Notes: generated from the sequence alone by a model not told the origin. Shown: positions 21,648 through 33,389, numbered from the stretch's first letter. The stretch is DNA of 64,000 nucleotides from Neostapfia colusana (GCA_030760725.1 JASWHV010000019.1:39249944-39313943), one strand, 5' to 3'. Numbers and translations: made by a program.

Positions 21648-22181
21648 TCATGGTGGTTTCAAAGTGCTGAAAACTCCACTAGAAACTCCATTCTGGTTCC
21701 CTTTGTGCGCGCCTTCATCTCCATGCATAATGATGCTCCCACATTCATTCCTCTTGTCCATTCTAGGACCTTCATTTGTAAGCAACATAAATGTATCCAA
21801 TTTAGGCAGCATCATATTCTCAAGAACATTAGAAGCATTACCAAGAAATAAAAGTACCTGATAATTTAACTGGCGTGCGCGAGCTCTAGTAATTGGGCCC
21901 ATATGTGTGGTAGTAGGGGCTATTGGTGTAATTGTGGTAGTGATGTCCTCATCATCCTCCCCTTCTTGATTTTGAAGTCGTCCTCGATGGAAGCACATCT
22001 TCCTCACCCAAATAAGGGTTCAAATATGCAATGTTAAAAGTTGGACTAACCCCAATCTACAGGCAGCTCAAGCTTATATGCATTATTATTTATTTTCTCT
22101 AACACCTTAAAAGGACCATTAGCATGTGGCATTAGCTTTGATTTGCGTAAATCAGGAAACCTATCTTTTCTTAAATGTAAC
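21648..22181 (-). pseudogene. Integrase C-terminal fragment, CRM-like gypsy
   Basis: The - strand reading gives RKDRFPDLRKSKLMP then GPFKVLEKINNNAYKLELP, changes frame to PTFNIAYLNPYLGEEDVLPS, and changes again to EGEDDEDITT...GPITRARARQLNYQVLLF with a tail ending FSTLKPP. This is the C-terminus of integrase in gypsy elements of the CRM/Reina group of chromoviruses, with the acidic linker and the PITRARA motif in place of an ordinary chromodomain. At least two frameshifts make it inactive. It lacks the zinc finger and the DDE core because a LTR insertion cuts it at 22182. Confidence 0.7.
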
Positions 22182-22423
22182 TGTCGAAGTGTTGCTACGA
22201 CACTTCCCCCGGTCAGCAACAGGAGCAGCCCATAGAGGTTTCTTTGATTGGAGGGGCTTGACATCCCTAGATCGATTCAACTCGAGAGAGCGGGTGAACA
22301 TCGAGGTTTACGTGGTTCGGGCCGCCGGAGCGTAATACCCTATGTCTACGAGGGTGATTGTTGTATTGCGTATGTGTGTGTGTGCGTGTGTTCTCAATGG
22401 GTAAGAGCTGAACCCTTTGTCGG
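22182..22423 (-). repeat. RIRE2-like LTR end (U5 side), reverse orientation, cut by copia
   Basis: The reverse complement matches the R/U5 end of the LTR at about 7080-7324: TTTGATTGGAGGGGCTTGAC, GTGGTTCGGGCCGCCGGAGC, TAATACCCTATGTC and the ACACTTCCCCCGGTC end are all shared with small differences. It starts TGTCGAAGTG at 22182. The copia element beginning at 22424 interrupts it; the remainder would lie beyond the right edge. Confidence 0.75.
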
Positions 22424-24062
22424 TGATAGTTGCCTAGAGCGGGGTGAATAGGCTAAAATACCTGAAATGACTTAATTAAACGAGATTAGAACACAGGGGC
22501 CGGACTAGTCTGGCTCAGGGGCGGACTAGTCCGGTCAGCCTACTGGAAAAACCTAAAACTTGATTTTATGGGTTTTTTCTTCAGATTTTAGCCTAAAAAA
22601 TTGTGGATAAAATAACTAGCAATCTAATATGACAGGTATGATAGAATATTGAAATGGATTGCAAGATTGTAACAAGGAACACTATATCATCAAAATAGAC
22701 AAAGTGAAGTCTAAGCAATTTAGCGATCGATGAATTGTAAATGCAGGAAAAGACACGGAGATTTTTGCCCGAGGTTCGATTCCACTCAGAAATCTACGTC
22801 CCCGTTAAGGAGTCCACAAAGGACCGGGTTTAACAACCCTTTCCTCAACAAGTCGCTACTAAGGCCAACCCGGTTCTTCACTATCTCAAGGGTGAATTTA
22901 CAAGGTTTTGGGGCTGCTCACAATCTGAGGTTCCCACTTGATCACGTCCACAAAACTCCACAATTTCATAAGCCACAGATCGCAAAGACTCACACCAAGT
23001 GCACGAGATCACCCCAAGAGACAAAACAAGAAGTTCCTCCTTCTCCTCTCCACACACACCCAAATCCACTCAAGAATTTGTTCTAGAGGGTGAGTAGACA
23101 AGAGAGAAGGCTTAGGGGGGCTCTAGGATGGCCGTGGCAGCGCTAGGGTTCTAGGGGAGGTCTAAATGAAGTCGGGGCATCTCCTTTTATAGAAGTCCCA
23201 ACAGCCAACCGCTGCCACCAACCAAAGTCCGGACTAGTCCACCACAAAATGGTCTAGTCCGATCTCACGCAGGAACTCTTTGTCCAGGTGAGAACGGACA
23301 AGTCTGCTGAACCCGGACTAGTCCGGCCACTAAGGCGGACAAGTCCAGTCCACCAAGACTTAGCCGTGGGAGCTCTCATATCACAACCATACGGGCTAGT
23401 CCGCCTCAGAACAGACTAGCCCGAACTCACATAGGAACTCTTTGTCCGGGTGAGAACGGACAAGTCTGGAGGACCCGGACTAGTACGGCCACTGAGGCGG
23501 ACAAGTCCGGTCCACCATGACTTATCCTTGGGAGCTCTCATCTCACAACCATACGGACTAGTCCGCCTCAGAAAGGACTAGACCGAACTCACATAGGAAC
23601 TCTTGGTCCGTTTGAAAACGGACAAGTTTGGCTAGCCCGAACTAGTCCGACCACTGAGGCGGACAAGTCCGGTCTACCAGGACTTGGTCCCAAAACACTT
23701 TCACCAAGAGAGAAACGGACTAGTCCATCCCAAAACGGACAAGTCCGAACTCAGTCAGGAACTCTTAGTCCACCCTAAAACGGACTAAGCCGTAGGACTT
23801 TCGGACTAGTCCGGCCACTGGCTCGGACAAGTCCAGCCTACCCGAGTTTACTTCACTTGCACTCTCCACTAAGGATTCAACACTTCTAACGCTTTGAGCT
23901 CTCTTCTATGATCTCAATGCACTTGACACACACACTCTCACTCTTACAAGGCTAGCCTACTAAAGACTCAAATGAAACCCTAATTTCTACTCTTCTAGTC
24001 TTCGACGCCATTCTTCATCATTTTCCTTTTTGAGAGTTTAGGTGTCCACCTTGGAAATATCC
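22424..24062 (-). repeat. Copia 3' LTR, main part (left of the element A insertion)
   Basis: Begins TGATAGTTGCCTAGAGCGGGG, the same as the right LTR at 62597 apart from small changes. It continues at 39274-39365 after the nested element A. Total LTR length is about 1730 bp. It contains the 162-bp palindrome-rich array (about 23230-23850). Confidence 0.9.
23230..23850. repeat. 162-bp tandem repeats with CGGAC(T/A)AGTCCG palindromes, left LTR
   Basis: The landmark AGGAACTCTT recurs at 23271, 23433, 23595 and 23757, an exact 162-bp period. Each unit holds several copies of the dyad CGGACTAGTCCG or CGGACAAGTCCG and decayed versions, alternating as ...CGGACTAGTCCGGCCACTGAGGCGGACAAGTCCGG... in short pieces. 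The array is in U5 or R relative to the - strand LTR direction, away from the polypurine-tract side. Confidence 0.9.
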
Positions 24063-27000
24063 TGTAAGGGCCTCAGTTTTTGACACCCATTTGCAGTGTT
24101 CATCACCACACCACACACCTCATTTGAGGAAGAATGATGAACACAAATGAAGAGCAAGTAACAATTATCAACATGCTCATTAGAGAACAAACTCACACAT
24201 TGCAAAAGTGGTATTTCCCACATGTGATATAGATGGGCTGGACATATGAAAACTCCTACACTTTGCTAAGGATGTCCATGCCAAGTTTCACCCAAATTCA
24301 AAACCTTTTTGAGGTCAGTTTGGGTATAGTTAGGAAGAGGGCAGTTTGAAACCATATTCAAATTCAAACTGTTTTTATCCAATGAATTTAAAAGTGGGGG
24401 GCATATTCTTACTCAGCACATTTTTGTGAGCTCACACACCAATTTTCACTCCATTTGGAGTTGATCTTGACATGAGCTAAGTGGGAGAAATTCAAACTTT
24501 ATTTGAATTTCAAACTGAACTTGTGCTGAAATTCATTCAAACCAAACCTCATTTGAACTTTGATCAACTCAAATGGCTCATGGGTGAATAATTTGAATTG
24601 CCAAGGGTAGTATGGGGTTCACTGTTTAAAACAGTGATTAGGAGTAAATTTCAGAGGTTAAAACTGGAGGTGGGACCCACATGTCAGCCACTGCTCAGAT
24701 CAAACCGACTGAGACTTTTTCACTCGGGTCGCTGAGCCGCAGCGGTGATCGCCAGCGAGGCCAGCCGCCGCGCCACCAGCTGCTTGCCCACGCGCGGGCA
24801 TGAGGCGGTGCAGAGCCTTCTTAAGGCGCCTGCCCCCTCCTCGGCCGAGGCACCGTCGTTCTTCCCCGCAAGAACTCAGCGCCGGCCAAAAACTTCCGCA
24901 GCTCGGACTTGATCGGAGGACGCCGATCGCAGCTCCCTCCTTCCACTCCAGAGCCCAGCAAGGTACTGGAGACCTTCCTCCATCCTCCCCGTTGCTAAAA
25001 TTCGGTTGAAACCGAGTGATATCGGCTGTGCCGAAAGATCAAAATCAGAACTTGGAACCGCCGCACCTCGGGCTCTCGTGGACAGCCCAACCAGGGCGTT
25101 GTCACGCCCGAGCCAAGGCGCCCTTGGACGCGCGGGTGACCGGTGCTGCTCATCCCCGAGCCACAGCTCGAGTGGTTGCTCACCGGCGGCGAATTTCCAC
25201 TTTTCCCCTTTCTGTGTGCAGAACGACCTTCGGGTACGATTCTGTTTAATTCGTGCTCTAGAAAGGATTAGGGGGCCTCAAGCCGCTATCACACGAGCTA
25301 GACAGGGTAACACACAAGTTGCCTTCACAACTCTGGGCCGGAGAACCTCTGTGCCCGGCGTAATTTGAGGTCTACTAATGGCGGAACAAACGGGGGGTAT
25401 CGGGCGCACGGTGAGGACCTATTTCGGGCTTTCCCCGAGCTGCCTTGAGCTCATGTCGACCTTCTCTGAGGTCCATTGATGCTCCCCAACCGATTTCCCA
25501 AGTAGCTGAGGTGTCAGAGAAGTCAGCCGACATGGCCGAAGTCATTCCGAGGTGGCGGCTCGTCGCCGACCATGCTCCGGCCATTGTCATGAGCAGCTGA
25601 CCTTAGAATCCTGTTCCCCGAGTAAAAGTAGGCAGGGGCGGCCAGAATCGAGAAGTTTGGAGCTGTACAAAAGCCGGCGGCGAGCTCTCCGGCGAGGCCC
25701 CTCGGCGGCGGAGCCCGGGCGTCGCGAGGTTGAAGAAGGGGGTGGACCCCAGCTGTCAGCGGCCGATATTTTGAATCGGGATCCGACTGCGGCCAGGATC
25801 GGGTGTGCTGGCACGCAAAATCCTTGTGGGCCACGGTGTGCCATCGCCTAGGCGTGCGACGCGTGTCCCCTGGGCCCACGCGCGAGTTTAAACTTTTCCC
25901 CGATTTTCAGATTTCCTTCAAACTTCAAATCCTTATAACTTGGCAAGAAAGCTCCAAATTGAGTGAACCAAATTTTGCTGGATTCAGCTCTCTGAGTACT
26001 TTCCAGAAAATCAAGTTTCACTTCATGAAATTCCTTATTTCTCCAGAATTAATTCCTCAAAGTTTAAATTTTTAGGAATTTTAACTGGAGAATCCTTTGG
26101 AGGAAAATCCTGAAATTTTGCTGAGATGTTCACCAAAATATCCTTGAACTACCATAAAAATTTCAGATCCATTTGAGCTCATTTAATCCACCTAATGGTG
26201 TGATTAGTGAAACTGTTCCAGAGAAAATAGAAAATGTTCAGAAACATTTTCAGAATTTTCTCTGAAATTGTTTAGCTCATACCTTTAGTGAGAGACTTCC
26301 AAATTAAGTGAGACCAACTCCATTAGAACCCTCTGAAAATCTAGTTTTCAGAAAGTCATAGTTTGTTTCATGAAAATCCTTAGAACACCCTAAAAGCCTT
26401 TAATTAAGGTCAAGGACATAATTAATTGTGGAGGGCTCAATTGAGCTTTGCTGCAACTAAAACTTGACCAAGTCCCTGTTTAGGTTGTAACCAAACCACA
26501 GTAAAAGTTTCACAGTCATTAGGTCTGTCTAGCAAGGGTTATAGACTTCACAACTTCAAAGTTAATACAAATGCATTTAAATTGATACATATGTTTCTTA
26601 TATCATGTAGTCGCTAAGGTCGAGGAGGAACCCGAAGTCCTAGACTTCGTTACTCCGGAGGAACAGCTAGCCTACGACCAAGAGCAGCAAGGCAAGCTCC
26701 GGTTTGCATTAACCTTTTTACAAATGTTTATTGTTTTGAGCACATCTTTGAATATTGTTCTTTGCATTAGAGTCTTGATTGGAAACCCAACTGCATAGCC
26801 AAGAAAACCATGGGTTGGGTTTAGGATTGAAAACCCCGTTAGCCACTGCATTGCTAGGATAGAGTAGGATTCGGTACAAGTCGAGTAGTTGGAACTACTC
26901 GCGAGAATAGGCTAGAGGCACATTGATCGGGTAGAGATAGCACATGATACACATGGCAAGAAAATGAGACCGAGCGGAGAGTAAGGGCAGCAGGACTTTG

Positions 27001-28088
27001 GGGCCTGTGTGCTGTAGCTCCGCTTGTGTCGATTGAGGACCGAGCCGTGTGCGGGCCTGTTGAACAAGCTAGAACAGTACCGAAGACCTACCGGCTATAT
27101 GGGAACCGGGAAACTGATGTAACTCGGGTATTGAGGCATTGCCCGTCGTTCAGAGGGTAGGTTGAGAGCTCGAGGTGTAAATCGGCTGGCGGCACGGAGA
27201 TGCGCGTGCAGAGACCTCTTGCTCGGGACGATGGGACCGGTTCAATATTTGGCTGACGGGTGAAAGGAAGTCGTGTACGACGTCCGTGATGGTTGTTGGA
27301 GGCAACATCGAGTACGGGCGTACGTGACGGGTTGTTCGGGTAACCCTGCAGTGGTAAATCGATTATAATCGCCGTCCCTCGCGGTCAGTGAGTACCACTT
27401 GTTCACTGTACCGTGACGTAGAAAGAACAGGCTAGTTACATGTTAAAATGTTGCTGATTGAAAGCTGGACATTGATTGTTAATGATATGCTGTAGCTTAG
27501 AGCTAATTAAAGTTCTTTTCAACTTTGGGCAAAGTACATGAGAGAAATGCGTTTCTTGTTTGATTACGGCTCTCTCATGTGCCTTAGCGTAAGGTTCTCC
27601 ACAACCTGCTGCTAAAACTTGAAAGTAAGGTTCTACTAATTAGGCGAGTCCTTGCAAATGATTTTTACCTCATGCAACCCATTACCTCATGTAGAAGTTC
27701 CATGTTTAGGTGAGACGGGTCAGACTTGCTGAGCCTTCGTGCTCACTGCTTGTGTGAAGCTTTTGCAGGGTTCTATGAGGAAGGGACTCCCGAAGAGGAG
27801 ACGGAACCCCAGGAGGGGAACCCCGTCGAGTGGGAGTCGTGCACGCCGCAGAGTTAGTGTGCGTGTGTGCTAGCAAGGACACGTTTGAGGGCTGAACGTG
27901 CACTTGATGCTTAGTCTACGCCCGCGAGTGTAGACTGAACTTATTTTGATGTAAACATGTTCAATAACTTGTTTATGTAATAAAACTTCCGCTTCCGCTT
28001 TGCACCTTTGACGTGTGTTATACGGTGCTGTGCAACGCAGCACCCCTCAGCGTGATCCTGGCTCGACAGGACCAAGGGGGTCGTGTCA
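24063..28088 (+). repeat. 5' LTR of gypsy element A
   Basis: TG...CA ends, paired with 35422-39273. The two are near-identical apart from a 188-bp segment (24422-24609) that is absent from the right copy and a few small indels. GC-rich from about 24720 to 25870, AT-rich after. A GTGGGACCCACATGTCAG block occurs at 24672. GC-rich short ORFs occur at the same place in both copies. Confidence 0.97.
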
Positions 28089-28091
28089 GCG

Positions 28092-28103
28092 TGGTATCAG
28101 AGC
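28092..28103 (+). promoter_or_regulatory. Primer binding site, tRNA-iMet, element A
   Basis: TGGTATCAGAGC, three bases after the LTR end. It matches the 3' end of plant initiator methionine tRNA, which primes minus-strand cDNA synthesis. Confidence 0.95.
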
Positions 28104-29579
28104 TCGCTTGAGGTTTAACGCAGTACAAAGGTCTTCTTTTTCAAAAATCCAGTGAGGAACGAGTTAGTAGCCCGTATAAGGATGTTATTAGTATATAGAA
28201 AGTGGCTTGTTAACCTATTTGTTATGTCGGAAAATCGTGCATCTCGGGATGTTCATGTCTTGGGGGGTGCACGTAAGTGCTGTCCACCAGTGCGCACAAG
28301 CTGAAGGGTGGAGCCCCACGGGTGGCAGGTAACCCGACCCGCTTTAGTATCCTCTACGACTCTTCATGTCGTTTGGGGTATTCGAGCAACGTCTGTCCCT
28401 GGCGTGCGTGGTGCAACATGGGAGACCCCGTCACGTGGTCTGAAACGTGAACACGTAACTCAAGGTGTGTTTGGCTTGAGAACATCCGGGCGAGTGATGA
28501 CGGCCGGGTGTACCAACTGTATGGATTCCGGGCTCGGTGTGCAGCCGAGTCTGATGATTGTTTGAGTTTCTGCAGGTGGCCTTACCACGAAACGGTAGAC
28601 GTGTAGCATCCGTGTGCGAGTGACGAGTAGTGCCACTGAACTAACGAAGCCGGCTAAGTCCGTTATAGGTTTTTTCTTTGTGAGGACGTAGTACCGACAT
28701 AATCTGGTGACGCATCGACGTCACACCCAACTAAATGAACAACTTCATTTAAAAACTTGAAGGTTTTGATCCAAAGTAGTAAAACTTGATGTAACTCCTT
28801 CCCTTGAACAGGATATTCAAAGTTAACAAGCTTTCAACTTATAGGATGTTAAGGACAGAGCACTCTGTTTTCAGCTGAATCAAGGCTGAAGTTAATCAGA
28901 GGTTAGAGGTTGAGTTCCTTCGAGGTTTGGAGTCGTATGATACATTTATGGAAAGCGTTGGAAGAGCTTTACAACTCTTCTGTTGAGGTCCAGAGGTGTT
29001 TCATCCCTTAACCACTCGAAAAATGCAGTAGAGTTGAAACTGTCCAGAAAACAGGACAGAGCAAAGACTCTCTGTAAATTAAGCATAACTTCCTTCTTAA
29101 AAAAAATCCAAAAATAGGAAATGAGGTACTTCTGGAAAGCTTATGAGATGGGTTACGACTTTGTAACAGAAAGTTTTGTCAGATTGGGAACAGAATTAAC
29201 TGGGATTCTTGGATCAATTCAGTACCTAAAGCAGGGAGGTGCTGTCCAATTAATTCCAGAAATTCTGTTAACTTTGACATCTCATAACTTTTGAACCAGG
29301 ATAGATCTTAGGCCAACCAAATACTTTCTGGGAAGCTATTGAAGTTAACTTTAACTTTGATGTTGAGCTCCAGAATTGGTTTGCCTTTAACATGGCCTAA
29401 ATCAGGTTGATATGGAAACTGGTCAAGGCTGTCATGGGAACAGCAGACCAGCAGTCAAATTTGTTTAAAATTTGAACTATGTTTCCAAGTTTTATGGGTT
29501 CAATGACATGTTTTATGTTATAACTCAGAAGTTTACTGTTCAAATAAATATTTGACATTTCTCAAATATATTTTTACAG
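28104..29579 (+). other. Untranslated leader of element A
   Basis: About 1.5 kb without a convincing ORF. Positions about 28220-28560 closely resemble the leader of element B (51820-52145 reversed), far better than the two LTRs resemble each other. It ends in a TATATTTTTACAG splice-acceptor-like sequence directly before the ATG at 29580. Confidence 0.8.
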
Positions 29580-30523
29580 ATGACAGCAGATAAACAGTTG
29601 GAGAACGGGTGGGTGGCTTCCCACTGTTCTGACCGTAGCGGCTACCCGGAAGCATTGTGGCAAATGCTCCAATATTTCGGGTACAACCATATGCCGCAAT
29701 ATTTCGCCAAGGAAGAAGGCGAAGAGGGGAACAAGACGTGGACGATCCAGGTCAAAGTTCCTGCAGGACCTACGCCACCCGGTTGGGTGCCATTCACCGT
29801 CACGGTGAGAGGAAGACAACCGGAAGGGATGTGGCAAGTGGCAGCCCGCGACACTATGTCACGTTTCTGCCAACTGCACGTGCAGGCTATGGAGGGCACA
29901 CCATACGCACTCGTTCCGGTGGAGGGACAAGCTCAGCATGTGTGGGAAGAGAGGTACCTGGAGGCAACGGACCCGAGTTGCCCAAGGTACAACCCCACGG
30001 AGGCAAATCTCAGCCTCCAAATGAGGGCGGGAAACGCCGTGATGGACAGCCAAGCTGTTCATATGGAGCATCTCGCTACCAAGCTCAGGGAGAGCACAAG
30101 CCGTGGAGATCATTTCGAGAGTGCTCACAGTGCACTCGCAATGTGCTCCTTCCGACGATCAAGCGACTGAATGAACAACACAATCAGTTCCGTCGTCTGA
30201 AGAAGGCAAAGAAGAAGAGCCGTGTTGACATCGCGGCGTTGCAAGAGCTGGTACAGACCCTAACCCAACAGAATGAGGACCTTGCTCAGGAGCGGGACGA
30301 CGCTATCGAGGAAGGCCAAGGCTGGGAAGAGGACTACAACCAAGCTATGGACGAGGTGCATGCCTTGCAGGACCTCGTTCCCCCGGTATTGGGCATACCG
30401 GTAGTCTTGGGTCTTCCAGCCATGGGAGAACCTGGAATGGGAGAAGAGATGGTAGACCCCGAGCCACCAGCAGAGGTACCGGAGGAGGATGACCCACAGG
30501 AGGTCGAGTTCTACTCCGAGTAG
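29580..30523 (+). pseudogene. Extra ORF upstream of gag in element A (ORF0), one frameshift
   Basis: The ATG at 29580 directly follows TTTTTACAG. The first frame (to 30170) encodes a globular part with YPEALWQMLQYFGYNHMPQY, VPFTVTVRGR and AARDTMSRFCQLHVQAMEGT. After a frameshift near 30120-30150 the other frame continues TIKRLNEQHNQFRRLKKAKK, then a long coiled coil (LQELVQTLTQQNEDLAQERD) and a proline/acidic tail ending at 30523. Restricting to these two frames, about 315 codons are covered. Similar unnamed ORFs precede gag in some grass gypsy elements; the function is unknown. Element B has no counterpart between its leader and gag. It may be a captured host gene or a lineage-specific accessory gene. 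Confidence 0.6.
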
Positions 30524-30795
30524 GGGGTTACGGTTGCCAAGTAGGGCAGCTAGGGTAGCGTAACCCAACTTTTGTAATCGGTGACATGTCGTGTAGACAG
30601 TAGCGTATGTATAGGTAGTGACGACATGAGCACGACTTCTCGGAGATCCGAGAATAATGTATCTTGTATAAAGTTTGTGCTTTATCAATATATGTGAACG
30701 TTGTGCAAATTAATCATGTGTCACTTCAATACCTACTGTTGCTTATGGAATTTTAAGTAAGACATGTGCTAATCGCTGCTGTCTTGAATTTCAGA
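30524..30795 (+). other. Spacer between ORF0 and gag with splice-acceptor-like end
   Basis: Non-coding, 272 bases, ending in a pyrimidine-rich TGCTGTCTTGAATTTCAG directly before AATG. This would let gag be translated from a transcript spliced past ORF0. Confidence 0.5.
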
Positions 30796-31787
30796 ATGAC
30801 GCGTACTCGTGCCAACCCGGACGTTGGGGGTACCAGTCAAGGGGGAGAGACCCCCCAACCACCTCCCGAGGACTCCTCGGGACAGCAGCAGCAACAGCAA
30901 CAGCAAACACCGCCACCGCCACTACCAACGGTTACATTGGCCGTCATTGTCGCGGCAATGGCGGGCTCGCATCAGCAGCACACAGAGTTGCTGCAGACTC
31001 TCATCGCCAATACGTCTCGCCCAGAGAGACGTCAAGATCGTGAGGAGCGCCAACAGAGCTCCTACTCCGACTTCCTGGCGACTCATCCCCCTGTATTCTC
31101 AAGGGCGGATGAACCACTTGACGCGGACAACTGGCTCCGCGCCATAGAGATGAAGTTCGGGCTGCTCCAAATCAGCGAGCAGCGCAAGACTCAGTTCGCG
31201 GTCCAGCAGCTCCAAGGATCCGCGAGTGCATGGTGGGCCAACTTCTGTGCTTCACAACCCACCGACCGAGTGATGACCTGGGCGGAGTTCCGGACGGCCT
31301 TCAGGGCCTATCATATACCGCCAGGTCTGATGAAGAGGAAGACGCAGGAGTTCTTACACCTGCAACAAGGGAGCCGGAACGCGCTGGAATATTCCAGGGC
31401 GTTCAACGATCTCGCGCTCTACGCGTCGTATCACGCAGATACGGACGAGAAGCGGTGGGACCACTTTTACCAGGGGCTTAACCCGCTCCTGAAGGACAAG
31501 TTGGCGATGTTCAATCGCGGCAGCCTCAACGACATCATTGATGCTGCAATTGTTCAGGAGGACTCCGGCAAGGAGTTGGCGGCGGCAGAGCGAAAGCGAA
31601 GCGCGCCGCAGAGCAGCGGAGAAGGAGGCGGTCCTTCTCAGAAGTTTCGGATGGTGAATCGCCCACCATCAGGCCCACGCTGGCAGCCACCACAGCGGTC
31701 GATGCCGTTCCGCAGTCGGCCGTACTCTTCACGGCATTCCGGCCGGCACTGCCAGTACCACCGCAACAACAACAGCAGCAGCGGGCG
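30796..31787 (+). pseudogene. Gag capsid part of element A
   Basis: Starts MTRTRANPDV at 30796 (the frame also opens upstream at a GTG, but the ATG after the acceptor fits better). A glutamine-rich stretch (residues about 38-46) precedes the retrotransposon Gag domain: FLATHPPVFSRADEPLDADN, WLRAIEMKFGLL, QLQGSASAWWANF, FRTAFRAYHIPPGLMKRKTQ EFLHLQQG and YQGLNPLLKDKLAMF. Gag assembles the particle in the cytoplasm. A one-base shift near 31730 moves the reading into the frame that carries the zinc knuckle and pol; in this lineage gag and pol are normally a single ORF, so the shift is a lesion. Confidence 0.85.
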
Positions 31788-33389
31788 ATGCCGCGTGCGT
31801 TTGCACCTCCACAACGCATGCCGGGCTTTCGTCCACCGAGTACTCCACCAGCAGCGGCCACATGTTACAAGTGTGGTCGTCCAGGACACTTCGCGAGCAG
31901 TTGCCCGGAGAGGCAAGGCGGTGGAGTGGCACCACAGTTTCCGGGGAGGAATCAACCCCGGAACCCTACTAATGCGCGGCGGGCAAACCCTAGGCCCGGC
32001 ACTGTCCACCAACTTGCCATTGAGGACATGTCGGAGGGCAAGCCAATCCTTGCGGGTATGTTCCAACTCCACCAGCATCCCGCTATAGTACTGTTTGATT
32101 CAGGCGCCACGCATAATTTTATTAGCCGAGCTTTCATTGCTAAACACAGTTTGCCAATACTACCCACCGATAGTCCATATTTAATTTGTTCACCGGGTGG
32201 GAAGATTTCATCCAGCGTAATGGTCTCCAAAGCACCATTATGCTTAGCGGGTAGAGTGTACCCCACGTCTCTCATTATCTTAGAGGGACAGAAGGTCGAT
32301 GTCATCCTAGGGATGTCGTGGTTAACCCGCCACGGCGCTGTTTTAGACACCGTCCTTCGAGTCGTACACTTAAACTCAGAGGTGCATGATTCTCACTCAT
32401 TATTTCTGGACAGTCCAGAAATAAAACTTTCAAGTGTCTATCAGTCCACAACTATCAGATTGGAAGACATTCCAGTGGTCCGAGAGTTCCCTGATGTATT
32501 CCCGGATGATTTACCGGGAATGCCACCCGATAGAGAGGTGGAGTTCAAGATTGAACTCGCACCAGGAACCATGCCAATATCCCGAAGGCCGTACAAGATG
32601 GCGCCCAAGGAGTTGGCTGAACTGAAGACTCAGCTCACAGACCTTCTGGAGAAGGGTTTTATTAGGCCGAGCTCCTCCCCATGGGGCTGTTCGGCATTAT
32701 TTGTCAAAAAGAAGGATGAGACGTTGCGGCTTTGCGTGGACTACCGTCCATTAAATGCCGTAACCATCAAGAACAAGTACCCGTTGCCACGGATCGACAT
32801 GTTGTTTGATCAGTTGGTCGAAGCAAAGATCTTTTCCAAGATGGATTTAAGATCCGGGTACCATCAGATTAAGATAAGGGCGGAGGACATTCCAAAAACA
32901 GCTTTCTCGACAAGGTACGGACTTTATGAGTACCTGGTCATGTCCTTCGGCCTCACCAATGCTCCAGCTCACTTCATGTATTTAATGAACTCGGTGTTCA
33001 TGCCGGAGCTGGACAAGTTTGTCGTGGTCTTCATCGACGACATCCTGGTATATTCAAAGTCGGAGGAAGATCACAAGAAACATCTGCGTATAGTCTTGCA
33101 ACGGCTGCGGGATCACAAGTTATACACAAAATTCAGCAAATGCGAGTTTTGGATATCGCAAGTGCCTTTCCTCGGGCATATCATCTCAGCGGAGGGTATC
33201 GCTGTGGACCCGAGCAAGATCACGCCAGTGCTGAATTGGGAATCCCCGAGAACTGTTCATGAGGTACGGAGTTTCCTCGGACTCGCGGGATATTATCGGA
33301 GGTTCATTCCGAACTTCTCGAAGATTGCCAAGCCAATGACAGAGCTGCTGAAGAAGGCTACCAAATATGTTTGGAGTCCAGCATGTTAA
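31788..33389 (+). pseudogene. Zinc knuckle, protease and reverse transcriptase of element A
   Basis: Zinc knuckle CYKCGRPGHFASSC (residues about 26-39), aspartic protease VLFDSGATHNFIS, a second protease strand ILGMSWLTRHGA, then RT: RPYKMAPKELAELK, RPSSSPWGCSALFVKKKD, LCVDYRPLNAVTIKNKYPLP, FSKMDLRSGYHQIKI, AFSTRYGLYEYLVMSFGLTN and the catalytic FIDDILVYS box. It copies element RNA into DNA inside the particle. The frame ends at a TAA (33387-33389) in the RT/RNase H connection, where element B has glutamate (ACEQAF). RT motifs themselves look intact. Confidence 0.9.

Larger units (their letters stand above)
18185..22181 (-). mobile_element. CRM-like Ty3/gypsy 3' portion, interrupted by a solo LTR
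   Basis: On the - strand, an integrase C-terminus (22181-21648) is followed by a 3' LTR (about 21600-21316 and 18519-18185). The two halves around the insertion match in character: related GGACGAAATTTC / CCTATTTAA and CTTTGATGCTGGACG-type sequences occur on both sides. The LTR has a TATTTAAGTAGGCC box near 18465 (- strand) and ends around 18185. The rest of the element lies right of the RIRE2-like and copia insertions, outside the window. Confidence 0.6.

Noticed and set aside
22730..23086. 118-codon frame repeated near 62898
   Set aside because: Copy of the same LTR segment in both copia LTRs; no domain and frame length differs between copies.
23230..23850. CRISPR-like array
   Set aside because: Direct repeats have a 162-bp period with repeated spacers and lie in a plant LTR; not a CRISPR array.
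25006..26075. Several overlapping GC-rich frames on both strands in the LTRs of element A (also 36187-37060)
   Set aside because: Duplicated because LTRs are duplicated; most lack ATG and overlap in many frames. Only one is kept as a low-interest finding.
28092..28110. tRNA-like sequences at primer sites
   Set aside because: Only the 12-18 bases complementary to the tRNA 3' end are present; no cloverleaf, so these are primer sites and not tRNA genes.
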